From: Anaerolineae bacterium
Lineage (GTDB): Bacteria > Chloroflexota > Anaerolineae > Aggregatilineales > Phototrophicaceae
Assembly: GCA_022821805.1 (NCBI GenBank)
Contig: JAJECX010000025.1
Coordinates: 124,001-188,000, forward strand
Direction: 5' to 3'
Length of the DNA stretch: 64,000 nucleotides
The translations under genes and the position numbers were made by a program. Below, piece after piece: positions 40,975-49,869 of the stretch (its first letter is position 1; the number at the start of each line of letters is the position of its first letter). The notes under the pieces are model-generated. The model did no database searches and had not been told where the DNA came from. It saw only the letters and a list, made by a program, of their open reading frames with translations.

Positions 40975-42267
40975 CTACATCATCGCCATATCCAACTCGC
41001 GCTGCACCTCTTCGGTCACACGATCCAGCGCTTCCTGCGCGCCGAGCATCCCGGCTTTGACCGATGTCTCCGCCTCGCCTAAACGCGAGTTGTAGAAGTC
41101 GTTCACCGGTATCTTCGCCGGACCAAAGGCATTCGGCCCGTTCAGCAAGTCCAGCGCCAGTTGGAAGCGATGATCGCTGACGAAGCGCTCGGCTGTGGCC
41201 GCGCCGACCTTGGGCGGGATGTTCTGAATATTGAAGCAGAACTCGCCCATGTGCTCGTCTTCGCTCAGCCAGCGGATGAATTCCCAAGCCGCGTCCGGAT
41301 TGATGACGCCGGTTGGAATGGTGAATACGCTGCCGCCGAAGGTCGTGCAATTCTCGCGTCCGCCTTCGGGATATGGCGCCGCGATCATGTCCATCTCAAG
41401 ATCAGGCGCGAATTTCTTCTGGAATTGAATGAACCATTCGCCGACCTGCTTGAAGCCTTCCTTGCCAACGAAGAAGGGATTCTGTGTGCTGAGGTAATCG
41501 CCGAAGCCGCTGGTGAAAGCCGCGACCTTTTCCGGTCCCAGCCGCTCCCAGTAACCAGCCATCCATTCCAGCGCCGCCACATTGGCCGGGTCATTAGCTG
41601 TGATGGTCCCGCTGTCCTCGTCATACAAGCCGCCGCCGAAGACGTGCGCCCACCAAGTGAGATTCGCTGGCAGCAAGCCTACGCGCTCGATATTGCCATC
41701 GCCGTCGATGATCTCGAAGGCTTGCGCCACTTCGTCCAGTTCGGCGATGCTGGTCGGCGGTTCACTGACGCCCAGCTCAGCCAAAGCCGGCGGCGAGAAA
41801 GCCAATACACGCGCGTTCGAGGTACACATCAAGCCCCAAAGCTCGCCGTTGTACCACCAGTTGTTCCACAGCTGCGGGAAGTACTCCGAGCCGTCGATGC
41901 CTGCCGCTTCGGCGTAGGCGGTCAGGGGCGTTAGCGCGCCCTGCGATGCGATCTGCACTAACTGATGCAGCCAAACAGCGGAGACGATATCAGGCGGATT
42001 TCCACCCGCGATCGCCGTCAGCACCTTCTCGTATTGCCCGAAAACCGTTGTCATATTGACGTAGATATTCTCGCGCTCTTCATTGAATTGGTCGACCAAG
42101 CCTTGCAGCACATCAAACTCAAAGCCGCTCCAGCCCGTCCAATAGTTGAGGAAAGCCTGCTCTTGCGCATAGCTTAAGCCCGCCGGCATCGTTGAGATCG
42201 CCGCTGCTGTGCCCGCCGCCATGCTCGCGCGCAGGAAATCCCGCCGTGATACCTTTCTTTCGTTCAT
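40975..42267 (-). CDS. Extracellular solute-binding protein, sugar ABC transporter, Tat signal
   Basis: 430 residues from MNERKVSRRDFLRA, set by aaggag eight bases upstream. The twin-arginine motif SRRDFLR followed by a moderately hydrophobic stretch (AAGTAAAISTMPAGLSYA) implies Tat export. The body is a family 1 solute-binding protein (YWTGWSGFEF, VNMTTVFGQYEKVLTAIAGG, PPDIVSAVW). It would deliver an unidentified sugar to the two permeases. First gene of the operon; its promoter shares the -35 region with the divergent histidine kinase gene. Confidence 0.92.
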   Translation of the reverse strand: MNERKVSRRDFLRASMAAGTAAAISTMPAGLSYAQEQAFLNYWTGWSGFEFDVLQGLVDQFNEERENIYVNMTTVFGQYEKVLTAIAGGNPPDIVSAVWLHQLVQIASQGALTPLTAYAEAAGIDGSEYFPQLWNNWWYNGELWGLMCTSNARVLAFSPPALAELGVSEPPTSIAELDEVAQAFEIIDGDGNIERVGLLPANLTWWAHVFGGGLYDEDSGTITANDPANVAALEWMAGYWERLGPEKVAAFTSGFGDYLSTQNPFFVGKEGFKQVGEWFIQFQKKFAPDLEMDMIAAPYPEGGRENCTTFGGSVFTIPTGVINPDAAWEFIRWLSEDEHMGEFCFNIQNIPPKVGAATAERFVSDHRFQLALDLLNGPNAFGPAKIPVNDFYNSRLGEAETSVKAGMLGAQEALDRVTEEVQRELDMAMM

Positions 42268-42374
42268 GTCTCGCGCTCCTTCTAGAAGAACTACATTTGA
42301 CCCAATACGCCGAAACATTTCCGCAGCCATCATCCGCAATCACCGGATTTTTGGAAACGCGCCGCATATCAGCG

Positions 42375-42403
42375 ATTATGGCTTGCATTCAGTTCTTTGT
42401 CAA
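42375..42403 (-). promoter_or_regulatory. Promoter of the sugar ABC operon
   Basis: On the minus strand, a perfect TTGACA (42398-42403), 17-bp spacer, CATAAT (42375-42380). Confidence 0.7.
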
Positions 42404-42426
42404 AACCGCCCGAAACGTGTGACAAT
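42397..42426 (+). promoter_or_regulatory. Divergent promoter of the histidine kinase gene, overlapping the ABC promoter
   Basis: ttgtca (42397-42402), 18-bp spacer, gacaat (42421-42426). The -35 box lies on top of the opposite promoter's -35. ttgtca/tgacaa also forms an inverted repeat with a 17-bp centre (42397-42425), which could be an operator. Confidence 0.5.
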
Positions 42427-42468
42427 AGTTGAAGCGACCCCGGGCCTTCAATCAGGGGAGAGAGGACC

Positions 42469-44622
42469 ATGACAGCCAGCCACGAACGGGATATACGAAA
42501 CGAATTCTTGAATATCACCCTGCTTTTGCTCAGCCTTGGCTTGTGGGGTTTTATCTTTGCTGGCGATATCCTGCCTGGCAGCCTGCCGGACATCATCATG
42601 TTTGACGCCATCATCATGATCGCTGTCTGTGGGCTGTGCTATTTCATAAAAGCGCGCAGCTTCAATTTCGCCTGCTTCTTCCTGCTCTTCTGCATCGCCT
42701 TGATCGCGGTTCAGATTTCGATTGCCAGCGGCGATACCACCGTTCTCTACCTGATCCCAGCCAGCTTGATTGTCGCCGTCATCCTGCTCACTCCAGCTTG
42801 GGTCGCGCTCGCGCTGATCGTCAACTGCTTATTCTTGCTCGCCTTCGCGCCGCCCGCCGACTTCACCATGATGCTTGCCTTGTCAGCGATGCACCTGGTG
42901 AGCGTCGGCTTGCTCAAGCGCTATTTCGTCAAGCAATTGCGGATTAGCCAAGGCTTTCAGGATTACGCCGCCGATCAGATGAACGAAGCGCGCAAGAGCC
43001 GGGCGAAGCTGGTGCTGATGTCGAAACAGCTGCAGGAGTATCAAGAACGCCTGCGCGTCATCAACCGGAAGCTGGAGATCGCCTTTGAACATGCGGAAGA
43101 ATCGCGCCAGGCAAAAGCGCGTTTCGCCGCCAACGTCAGCCATGAGTTGCGTACGCCCATTAACCTCATCGTCGGTTTCAGCGAGGTGATGATCTTGGCG
43201 CCGGAGGTTTATGATCAGCCATTGCCCGCCAGCTATCGCGCCGACATCCAGGCTGTATTCCGAAACGCCAGACACCTGCAGCACCTGATCAACGACGTCC
43301 TCGACATTTCTCAGCTCGAGGCGCGCCATCTCGCCATCGTCAGAGAGAAAGCCAGCTTGCGCGATTGCGTGCGCGAGGCGAGCGATATGGTCGCCGATTT
43401 GATCGCCAAAAAGGGTCTGGATTTTCGAATTCAACTGCCGCCGGATCTGCCCGACATGTGGTTCGACCCCTTGCGCATTCGCCAGATTCTGTTGAACCTG
43501 CTGATTAATGCCGTGCGCTTCACCAGTGAAGGCGGTATAACCATCGAAGTCAAAATCGATGAAAAGGAAGCGGTGGTGAGCGTCGTCGATACGGGCGTCG
43601 GATTGAGCGAAGCCGATATCAAACGGGTGTTTGAAGAGTTTTTTCAAGCCGGCGGCGGTGATGCGCCGGGCGAGAGGGGCTCGGGCTTGGGCTTAACGCT
43701 GAGCCGCGAGTTGATTCGCTTGCACGGCGGGGCGATGTCAGTGAGCAGCGCGGGCTTGCCCGGGCGCGGCAGCCGCTTCTCCTTTTCCCTGCCGACCACG
43801 CAGAAGCTGGTCGCGCAGATGCCAAGCAGCAATCCTTTGGCGAAGACGGTCGACACCGAGAAACGGATTCTGGCGCTTGACGCGGATGAAGCGGTCACAG
43901 GCTTCTTCGCGCGCTACCTCAAATCTCATCAGGTGCGGGAATGCAATACCGAAGCCGACGCCCTGCTTGCGCTCCGTCAGTTCGCGCCCGATGCGCTTCT
44001 GCTGGCGTGCGATCAAGAATATCCACAGCTGCTTGACCAAATCCGCCAGTTTCACCCTGGCATGCCGGTGGTCGCGATGCCGATGCCGAGCGGACGATCG
44101 GCGATCCGCCAGCGCGGCGTCCACGATTACCTTGTCAAACCGGTCTCGCGCGCCCATCTCAATAAGGCGCTGGCGCCCTTTGGCGACCAACTTGGCTCGA
44201 TTATGATCATTGACGACAATCGCGATATTGTGCGCCTCTTTTCGCAGACGCTGCGCAGCTTGGACCGGGAGTATGATGTGCGCGCCGCCTTCGGTGGACC
44301 GGAAGGCATCAAACTGATGCGCGAGCAGCCGCCCGATCTGCTCATGCTTGATGTGCTTATGCCGGAGATGGACGGCTTTGCGGTGATCGCCGCGATGCAG
44401 GCTGATGCGGCGCTCCGCGATGTGCCGATCATTCTGGTCTCGGCCAAGGGCGCCAGTGAATCAATCACGCCCGATATCCGTGGCGAAATCACCTTGAGAC
44501 GCGAAAGCGGATACTCGCCGATCGAATTGGTGACCCTCGTCCAGGCATTGATCGACAGCATCCGTCAGCCGGCTGACCTCAAGCTGGCGAATGCGCGCCG
44601 CAAGATCGCGGCTCGGGCTTGA
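42469..44622 (+). CDS. Membrane hybrid histidine kinase with two receiver domains
   Basis: 717 residues; ggggagagaggacc precedes the ATG. Residues about 15-150 hold five or six membrane helices with little extracellular sequence. A coiled linker leads to HisKA with His225 in NVSHELRTP, then HATPase (LLINAVRF, VVDTGVGLS, GSGLGLTLSRELI). Residues about 460-575 look like a receiver fold without a clear phospho-acceptor Asp (LLLACDQEYP). A second receiver at about 580-695 is complete (MIIDDNRD, LLMLDVLMPEMDG, ILVSAKG). No output domain, so signalling goes to a partner. It shares a divergent promoter region with the sugar transporter and may regulate it. Confidence 0.92.
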   Translation: MTASHERDIRNEFLNITLLLLSLGLWGFIFAGDILPGSLPDIIMFDAIIMIAVCGLCYFIKARSFNFACFFLLFCIALIAVQISIASGDTTVLYLIPASLIVAVILLTPAWVALALIVNCLFLLAFAPPADFTMMLALSAMHLVSVGLLKRYFVKQLRISQGFQDYAADQMNEARKSRAKLVLMSKQLQEYQERLRVINRKLEIAFEHAEESRQAKARFAANVSHELRTPINLIVGFSEVMILAPEVYDQPLPASYRADIQAVFRNARHLQHLINDVLDISQLEARHLAIVREKASLRDCVREASDMVADLIAKKGLDFRIQLPPDLPDMWFDPLRIRQILLNLLINAVRFTSEGGITIEVKIDEKEAVVSVVDTGVGLSEADIKRVFEEFFQAGGGDAPGERGSGLGLTLSRELIRLHGGAMSVSSAGLPGRGSRFSFSLPTTQKLVAQMPSSNPLAKTVDTEKRILALDADEAVTGFFARYLKSHQVRECNTEADALLALRQFAPDALLLACDQEYPQLLDQIRQFHPGMPVVAMPMPSGRSAIRQRGVHDYLVKPVSRAHLNKALAPFGDQLGSIMIIDDNRDIVRLFSQTLRSLDREYDVRAAFGGPEGIKLMREQPPDLLMLDVLMPEMDGFAVIAAMQADAALRDVPIILVSAKGASESITPDIRGEITLRRESGYSPIELVTLVQALIDSIRQPADLKLANARRKIAARA

Positions 44623-44644
44623 GCGCATGATTGAAGGTGAAAAC

Positions 44645-45805
44645 ATGACGACTGTATCGGGATTGGAAGTCTTCCTGGAATCGGGCGGGGATCTGGTTGC
44701 TGGCAAGCGAGTGGGCTTGCTAGCCTGCCCCAGCAGCGTCGATGGACAATTGCGCAGCAGCGTCGAGCGTTTGCATCGGCATAAGGATGTGAATCTGGTC
44801 GCGCTTTTCGGTCCCGAGCATGGCATCCGCGGCGATGCGCAAGCCGGCAGTCCCGTCGCCTCCGACATCGACGCGATCACCGGGCTGCCGGTCTACAGCC
44901 TGTATGGCGAGACCGAGTCGCCAAGTCCCGAAATGCTGCAGGACATCGATGTCATCCTCATCGACTTGCCGGATGCCGGCCTTCGCTTCTACACATTTCT
45001 GGCGACGACGCTCTATGTCATGCGCGCTGCGCGCGACGCGGGCATCGCCGTGATCCTGCTGGACCGCCCGGCGCCGATCAACGGAAACCGCGTCGAGGGA
45101 CCCGTACTCGATCCGGAATACCTTTCTTTTGTCCGTCCTTATCCGCTGCCCATACGTTACGGCATGACGCTTGGCGAGGTCGCGCAGCTGGCAAATGACC
45201 AGGACATCGGCTGCGAACTGAGAGTAGTGGCGATGCGCGGATGGTCGCGGGCGATGTGGTTTGATGAGACCGGGCTGCCCTTCGTCCCCTCTTCGCCCAA
45301 CCTGCCGACGCTGGATGCCATGACCCTCTACCCGGGCGCATGCTTTGTCGAAGGCAGCAATCTCTCCGAGGGCCGAGGCACGACCCGCCCCTTCGAGTAC
45401 ATCGGCGCACCTTGGATCGACGCCGAGTCGCTGGCCGATCAGCTGAACGAAATGTCGCTGCCGGGCGTACGCTTCCGGCCGGTTTATTTTGTGCCCGCCT
45501 TCAGCAAGCATCAGGGCGAAGTCTGCGCGGGCACGCACATTTTCGTTACCGACCGAGAGCGATTCCAGCCGGTGAGCGCCATGCTGCATATATTGCAGAT
45601 CCTGAAGCGGCGCTATCCGGATGAGTTCGCCTGGCGTCAACCCTGGGCGGAAGGCGCGCATCCGCCGATTGACTTGCTATGGGGAAGCGACGCATTGCGT
45701 CTGCATATTGATGCCGACAAGCCGGTGGAATCTTTGATTGAAAGTTGGCAGCCAAAACTGCGCGAGTTTAAGCAGACGCGCGCGGAGAATCTATTCTATC
45801 CGTGA
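44645..45805 (+). CDS. namZ: DUF1343 family exo-beta-N-acetylmuramidase (NamZ-like)
   Basis: 386 residues from MTTVSGLEVF, with gaaggtg upstream; earlier in-frame ATGs lack a ribosome-binding site. Hallmarks: GKRVGLLACPSSVDG, LFGPEHGIRGDAQAG, DLPDAGLRFYTF, VILLDRPAPING, LPIRYGMTLGEVA and SEGRGTTRPFEY. No signal peptide, so a cytosolic protein here. The characterised NamZ removes terminal N-acetylmuramic acid from peptidoglycan fragments. Neighbouring GH20, SIS and NagA genes support a role in amino-sugar salvage. It starts 22 bp after the kinase gene. Confidence 0.88.
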   Translation: MTTVSGLEVFLESGGDLVAGKRVGLLACPSSVDGQLRSSVERLHRHKDVNLVALFGPEHGIRGDAQAGSPVASDIDAITGLPVYSLYGETESPSPEMLQDIDVILIDLPDAGLRFYTFLATTLYVMRAARDAGIAVILLDRPAPINGNRVEGPVLDPEYLSFVRPYPLPIRYGMTLGEVAQLANDQDIGCELRVVAMRGWSRAMWFDETGLPFVPSSPNLPTLDAMTLYPGACFVEGSNLSEGRGTTRPFEYIGAPWIDAESLADQLNEMSLPGVRFRPVYFVPAFSKHQGEVCAGTHIFVTDRERFQPVSAMLHILQILKRRYPDEFAWRQPWAEGAHPPIDLLWGSDALRLHIDADKPVESLIESWQPKLREFKQTRAENLFYP

Positions 45806-45821
45806 TTGAGCAGTAACCTGA

Positions 45822-46964
45822 CTACCCGATCACAATCAACTCCTGCCAGCCATTCGTGAGCTTTTCGCCGCCGCCGGGACGGGCAACGACCACGTCCTCA
45901 ACCCGCGCTGAGTAGCTATTGAGCTGCATGATGCTCGGCTCGATGGTGAAGAGCATGCCTTCTTGCAGCGGCGTCTCATCGCCTTTGGTCAGGAAAGGCG
46001 GTTCATGCACATCCATGCCGATGCCGTGCCCCAGGCGATGACGGAACGCTTCGCCATAGCCGGCCTCTTCGATCACTTGACGGGCCGCGCGGTCGGCCTC
46101 GGTGGTGGTGGCTTCGCCCGCTTTCAGCGCCGCCACGCCGGCTGCCTGCGATGCCATCATCACATCGTAGACGCGCTGCGCCTCATCGTCTGGCTCGCCG
46201 AAGAAGACCGTGCGCCCGAAATCGTAACACCATCCCTGATAAATGCCGCCGAAGTCAAAGAGGATCGACACCGGCGGATCCAGCGCCCGATGCCAACTCT
46301 CCATCCTCGCGCCGAAGAGCAGCGGATGATTTGGTCCCGAATTATAGAGCGATGTCGTAAAGGACTGCCCGAGCGAGCCGTGTTTGCGCAGCTGATAGTT
46401 GACTTCTTCGACGATTTCCAACTCGGTCATGCCCTGGCGCATAGCTTTCAGCGTATCGGCGAAAGCCGCTTCTGTAATGCGGCCCGCTTGCTTCATCAAC
46501 TCGATGTCTTCTTCTGTCTTGATCACGCGCATCGGACGCAGCAGCGCCGTCGCCGATAAAAATGTCGCCCCAGGCAGCAGCGGCTGCAAATGGGAGACTG
46601 TCTCGCCGCTGGCGAAATCGCTGATCGCCACGCGCGGATTCTCCGGCAGCTGGAAGCCGTCGAGTATGCTCTTGACCATCTCGCCCGGCTCATCCCAATC
46701 GCCCAGCACGCGAATGTCGATGCCATCCAAACGGCTCAAGCCGCCAAATTCAGCGGTCATGCGCGGCAGCGGCAGCACCGGCGCCTGATGCGGCGCGACC
46801 CAGGCGCCCTCGAGCCAGTCGCCAGGGTGGATTGTATTGCCATAATTGGGGAAGTCGCGCGGGACGCCGGTCAAATATTGCAGGTCGGACGAGATGGGAA
46901 AAAAGGCGAGATCGGCGCGCTTGGCGAGAATCTCTTGAAACTCTTTCAGGCGGTCATTTGACAC
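45822..46964 (-). CDS. M24 family metallopeptidase (Xaa-Pro aminopeptidase type)
   Basis: 380 residues from a GTG (reading SNDRLKEFQEIL) with aaaggagcgcctc directly upstream; an ATG 11 codons earlier has no ribosome-binding site and is less likely. The creatinase-like N-domain is followed by the pita-bread fold with two-metal ligands: FDFGGIYQGWCYDFGRT (two Asp), HRLGHGIGMDVHEPPF (His), LFTIEPSIM and ARVEDVVV (Glu). It converges on the NamZ gene with 16 bp between stops. Probably releases N-terminal residues from peptides ending in proline. Confidence 0.9.
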   Translation of the reverse strand: MSNDRLKEFQEILAKRADLAFFPISSDLQYLTGVPRDFPNYGNTIHPGDWLEGAWVAPHQAPVLPLPRMTAEFGGLSRLDGIDIRVLGDWDEPGEMVKSILDGFQLPENPRVAISDFASGETVSHLQPLLPGATFLSATALLRPMRVIKTEEDIELMKQAGRITEAAFADTLKAMRQGMTELEIVEEVNYQLRKHGSLGQSFTTSLYNSGPNHPLLFGARMESWHRALDPPVSILFDFGGIYQGWCYDFGRTVFFGEPDDEAQRVYDVMMASQAAGVAALKAGEATTTEADRAARQVIEEAGYGEAFRHRLGHGIGMDVHEPPFLTKGDETPLQEGMLFTIEPSIMQLNSYSARVEDVVVARPGGGEKLTNGWQELIVIG

Positions 46965-47147
46965 GAGGCGCTCCTTTGCACTTTCAGTGAATGTCATAAT
47001 AATAGCGCGTGTGGCGGCGCATTGCCGCAAGGCGTTGCTACTCCATAGGGCAATCGCATCAAAATCATAATTCGCCGTTCGCCACGAAAATTGCGAAAAT
47101 CCAGAGGCTTTTCCTGAGGCGCTCGTTGAAAATGGTCTGTAAATTTC

Positions 47148-47174
47148 GGGCGATTCACCGAATCGCCCCTACAG
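47148..47174. repeat. Hairpin repeat, reverse orientation
   Basis: Stem gggcgattc/gaatcgccc ending cctaca, in the 277-base gap between two minus-strand genes; no promoter was recognised with confidence in the rest of the gap. Confidence 0.65.
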
Positions 47175-47241
47175 ATCACCAAAGTTGCGGGGAAAATAGT
47201 CAATGCCAGCGCAATTTCAATTTGATGCGATTGCCCTGCTG

Positions 47242-48273
47242 CTACTCCGTGATCGTCACTTTTGACAAACCCCGCGGTTTGTCGATTTCGTAGCCGCGCG
47301 CCAGCGCCTGCTGCATGGCGAATATCTGACCGGGCATCACCGCCAGGATCGGGCTGAGCCATTCCGGCGTCGATGGTATCGTCATGGCTTGCCGGCCTTG
47401 ACCAAGCAGGTCGCTGTTATTGCTGATGACCAAGGTTTCGGCGCCCAGCTCGTTTAGCTGCTGGCACATATCCACCATCCCCGCGAGGTTTTTGCCGTGT
47501 GGCGATACCAGGATGACCGGATGTCCCCGGTCAATAGCGGCGATGGGACCGTGGCGGAAATTGGCTTCGCTGTAGCCCTCGCTGGCGATATAAGCCAACT
47601 CCTTGACTTTGAGGCTGATCTCGCAGGCGGTGGCGTAATTGAAACCGCGCCCTAATGTGACCAGACGATCAATGTAACGATAGCGCTGCGCCCAGGCTGC
47701 GATCCCTTCGCCGAGGCGCAGCGCCTGCGCCGACAGCCGCGGCAGGGCGCTCTGATCCTTCCGCATCGCGTCGCTATCCGCCAGCGCGCTTGTCAGCATG
47801 GCGATCACGGTCAGTTGCGCGGTGTAGGTCTTGGTGGCGGCGACGCTTAACTCTCGCTCCGCCAACAGCGGCAAATGATATTTCGCCGTCTGCGCCAGCG
47901 GCGAGTCCTCAAAATTGGTGATCGCCAATGTGAGTGCGCCCTGCTGGTTCGCATCGCTCAAAACCGTTCGCACATCTTCCGCCTGCCCAGATTGCGAGAT
48001 GCCGATGACCAGCGCCCGCGACAGGTCAGGCGCAGTCTCGTAGACAGTATGCAGCGAGGGTGTCGCCAGCATCACCGGCGTACGCAGCAAGCCGCCGAAC
48101 ATGTATTGGGCGTAATGAGCGGCATTGTCCGAAGTGCCGCGCGCGGCGATGCAAACGAATACTGGATTGAAGTCGCGGATGGCGGCGGCAACAGCGTCGG
48201 TCAACGCCCTGCCATCGTTCAGCAACCGTTCAATGACGGCCGGCTGTTGCGCGATTTCCCTTTGCAGATGCAT
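47242..48273 (-). CDS. SIS domain aminosugar isomerase/deaminase-like protein (GlmS C-terminal type)
   Basis: 343 residues with two SIS domains and no glutaminase domain: CIAARGTSDNAAHYAQYMF, VIGISQSGQAEDV, AATKTYTAQL, LVTLGRGFNYATACEISLKVKE and SEANFRHGPIAAID. It matches the isomerase half of GlmS and the stand-alone GlcN6P deaminase-like (NagB-II) group. Expected substrate: glucosamine-6-phosphate made by NagA. It ends the minus-strand amino-sugar set that begins with the other SIS protein. Confidence 0.9.
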   Translation of the reverse strand: MHLQREIAQQPAVIERLLNDGRALTDAVAAAIRDFNPVFVCIAARGTSDNAAHYAQYMFGGLLRTPVMLATPSLHTVYETAPDLSRALVIGISQSGQAEDVRTVLSDANQQGALTLAITNFEDSPLAQTAKYHLPLLAERELSVAATKTYTAQLTVIAMLTSALADSDAMRKDQSALPRLSAQALRLGEGIAAWAQRYRYIDRLVTLGRGFNYATACEISLKVKELAYIASEGYSEANFRHGPIAAIDRGHPVILVSPHGKNLAGMVDMCQQLNELGAETLVISNNSDLLGQGRQAMTIPSTPEWLSPILAVMPGQIFAMQQALARGYEIDKPRGLSKVTITE

Positions 48274-48287
48274 ATCGCTCTATACCT

Positions 48288-49838
48288 CTACTCGTCTAGC
48301 CGGCGATAGTTAACGCCCATCATATCAAGGCAAGGCAGATGCGCTCGCAGCCGTTCTACCAAAGCCTGATAACTTTGCTCTTTCGGTTGGTTCCATAATA
48401 TGTCGGCGATGGCGATGGCGCGTGGAAAAGCCATATATTCCACCTGTCTGGAGTCGGGAATATACTCCGTCCAGATGTTGCCCTGCCCGCCGAGAATGTG
48501 ATGTCGCTTGTCCGGCGCGATTTGCTCGGGCACGACCTCGAATTGCCATACTTGATCTAGCGTCAAGGTGCGAGCGATCGCCGGTGGTTCGCGCGTCCAG
48601 TCCTCGTGCTGGTAATAATCCAGGTAGCAGTAGGTGGTCGGCGTCATGACCGCGTCATGCCCGGCATTGGCGGCGGCGATGCCGCCATCGCTGCCGCGCC
48701 AGCTCATCACCGTGGCATTCGGCGCCAGCCCGCCCTCCAGGATTTCGTCCCAGCCGACCAGCCGACGTCCCCGTTCATTGAGCCAGCTTTCGATCTGACG
48801 AATGAACCAGCTCTGCAGTTCATGCTCATCAGCCAGCCCTTCGGCTTTGATGCGCGCTTGACATTTGGGGCAAGCTGCCCAGCGTTCCTTTGGCGCCTCG
48901 TCGCCGCCGATGTGGATGTACTCGGAGGGAAAGATCGCCAGCGCCTCTTCAAAGACGTCTTGCAGAAAGGTGAAGACGGCGTCGTTGCCGGCGCAATAGA
49001 TATTGGGGTCGATGCCCCAGGTTGTGCGCACTTGATAGTCGCTCCCGGCGCAGCCGAGCTCGGGATATGCGGCGAGGGCGGCCAGGCTGTGACCGGGCAG
49101 CTCTATCTCCGGCACGATGGTGATGCCTCGCTCTTGGGCATAGGCGACGATTTCGCGCGCCTGATCCTGCGTGTAATAGCCGCCGTAAGGCTCGCCATCC
49201 CATTGATTCGGATCAGTCGGAATTTGCGTTTGCGCGCGATATGCGCCCACTTCGGTCAGGCGCGGATACTTCTTTATTTCGAGCCGCCAGCCCTGATCCT
49301 CGGTGAGATGCCAATGGAAGGTGTTGAATTTGTAGAAAGCCATCGTATCGATGAATTTCTTGATGAAGTCGACGGGAAACATATGCCGACCGACATCCAG
49401 GTGCAAGCCGCGCCAGCCGAAAGCCGGCTCGTCGCTGATGCGCAGGCACGGTATCAGCCACGCGACATCGTCTTGCGGCGCATCGGCTAGAATCTGCGGC
49501 GGCATCAGTTGGCGCAAGGTCTGGATTGCATGGAGAAAGCCCTTCCGTCCGCCAGCGCCCAAAGTGACTCGCTCCGGCCTGACATCCAGCTTGTACGCTT
49601 CGGCGGCTACAAGGTCAGCGGATGGAACTAGCAAGATCGCGTTGGTCGCGTCCGCTGCTATGTCGTCGTCTAGCGGATGAACGGGAAGGTCGAAGCCGGT
49701 AGCCCGCCGTAGATAGTTCGCCAGCATCTCTCCGGGCGCTCCGTCGCTGGAGAATACGCGCGCGTGCGCGTCGAGCGTGAAGTTGCCCGACGCCCGATGG
49801 ATAGTCTGTGGTTGGGGGAAGAGCGTGATATCTGACAT
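48288..49838 (-). CDS. Beta-N-acetylhexosaminidase, glycoside hydrolase family 20
   Basis: 516 residues from MSDITLFPQPQT, with agga nine bases upstream; a 15-residue upstream extension is possible but unsupported. The N-terminal GH20b domain is followed by the catalytic TIM barrel: GWRGLHLDVGRHMF, FHWHLTEDQGWRLEIKKYP, VPEIELPGHSLAALAAYPEL and the Asp-Glu catalytic pair in IHIGGDEAPKERW. No signal peptide, so intracellular. It would release GlcNAc from chitobiose or muropeptide sugars, upstream of NagA and the SIS proteins. Confidence 0.93.
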   Translation of the reverse strand: MSDITLFPQPQTIHRASGNFTLDAHARVFSSDGAPGEMLANYLRRATGFDLPVHPLDDDIAADATNAILLVPSADLVAAEAYKLDVRPERVTLGAGGRKGFLHAIQTLRQLMPPQILADAPQDDVAWLIPCLRISDEPAFGWRGLHLDVGRHMFPVDFIKKFIDTMAFYKFNTFHWHLTEDQGWRLEIKKYPRLTEVGAYRAQTQIPTDPNQWDGEPYGGYYTQDQAREIVAYAQERGITIVPEIELPGHSLAALAAYPELGCAGSDYQVRTTWGIDPNIYCAGNDAVFTFLQDVFEEALAIFPSEYIHIGGDEAPKERWAACPKCQARIKAEGLADEHELQSWFIRQIESWLNERGRRLVGWDEILEGGLAPNATVMSWRGSDGGIAAANAGHDAVMTPTTYCYLDYYQHEDWTREPPAIARTLTLDQVWQFEVVPEQIAPDKRHHILGGQGNIWTEYIPDSRQVEYMAFPRAIAIADILWNQPKEQSYQALVERLRAHLPCLDMMGVNYRRLDE

Positions 49839-49869
49839 AGGGCATTCATCCTGACTCTGGCTGGCGCGA

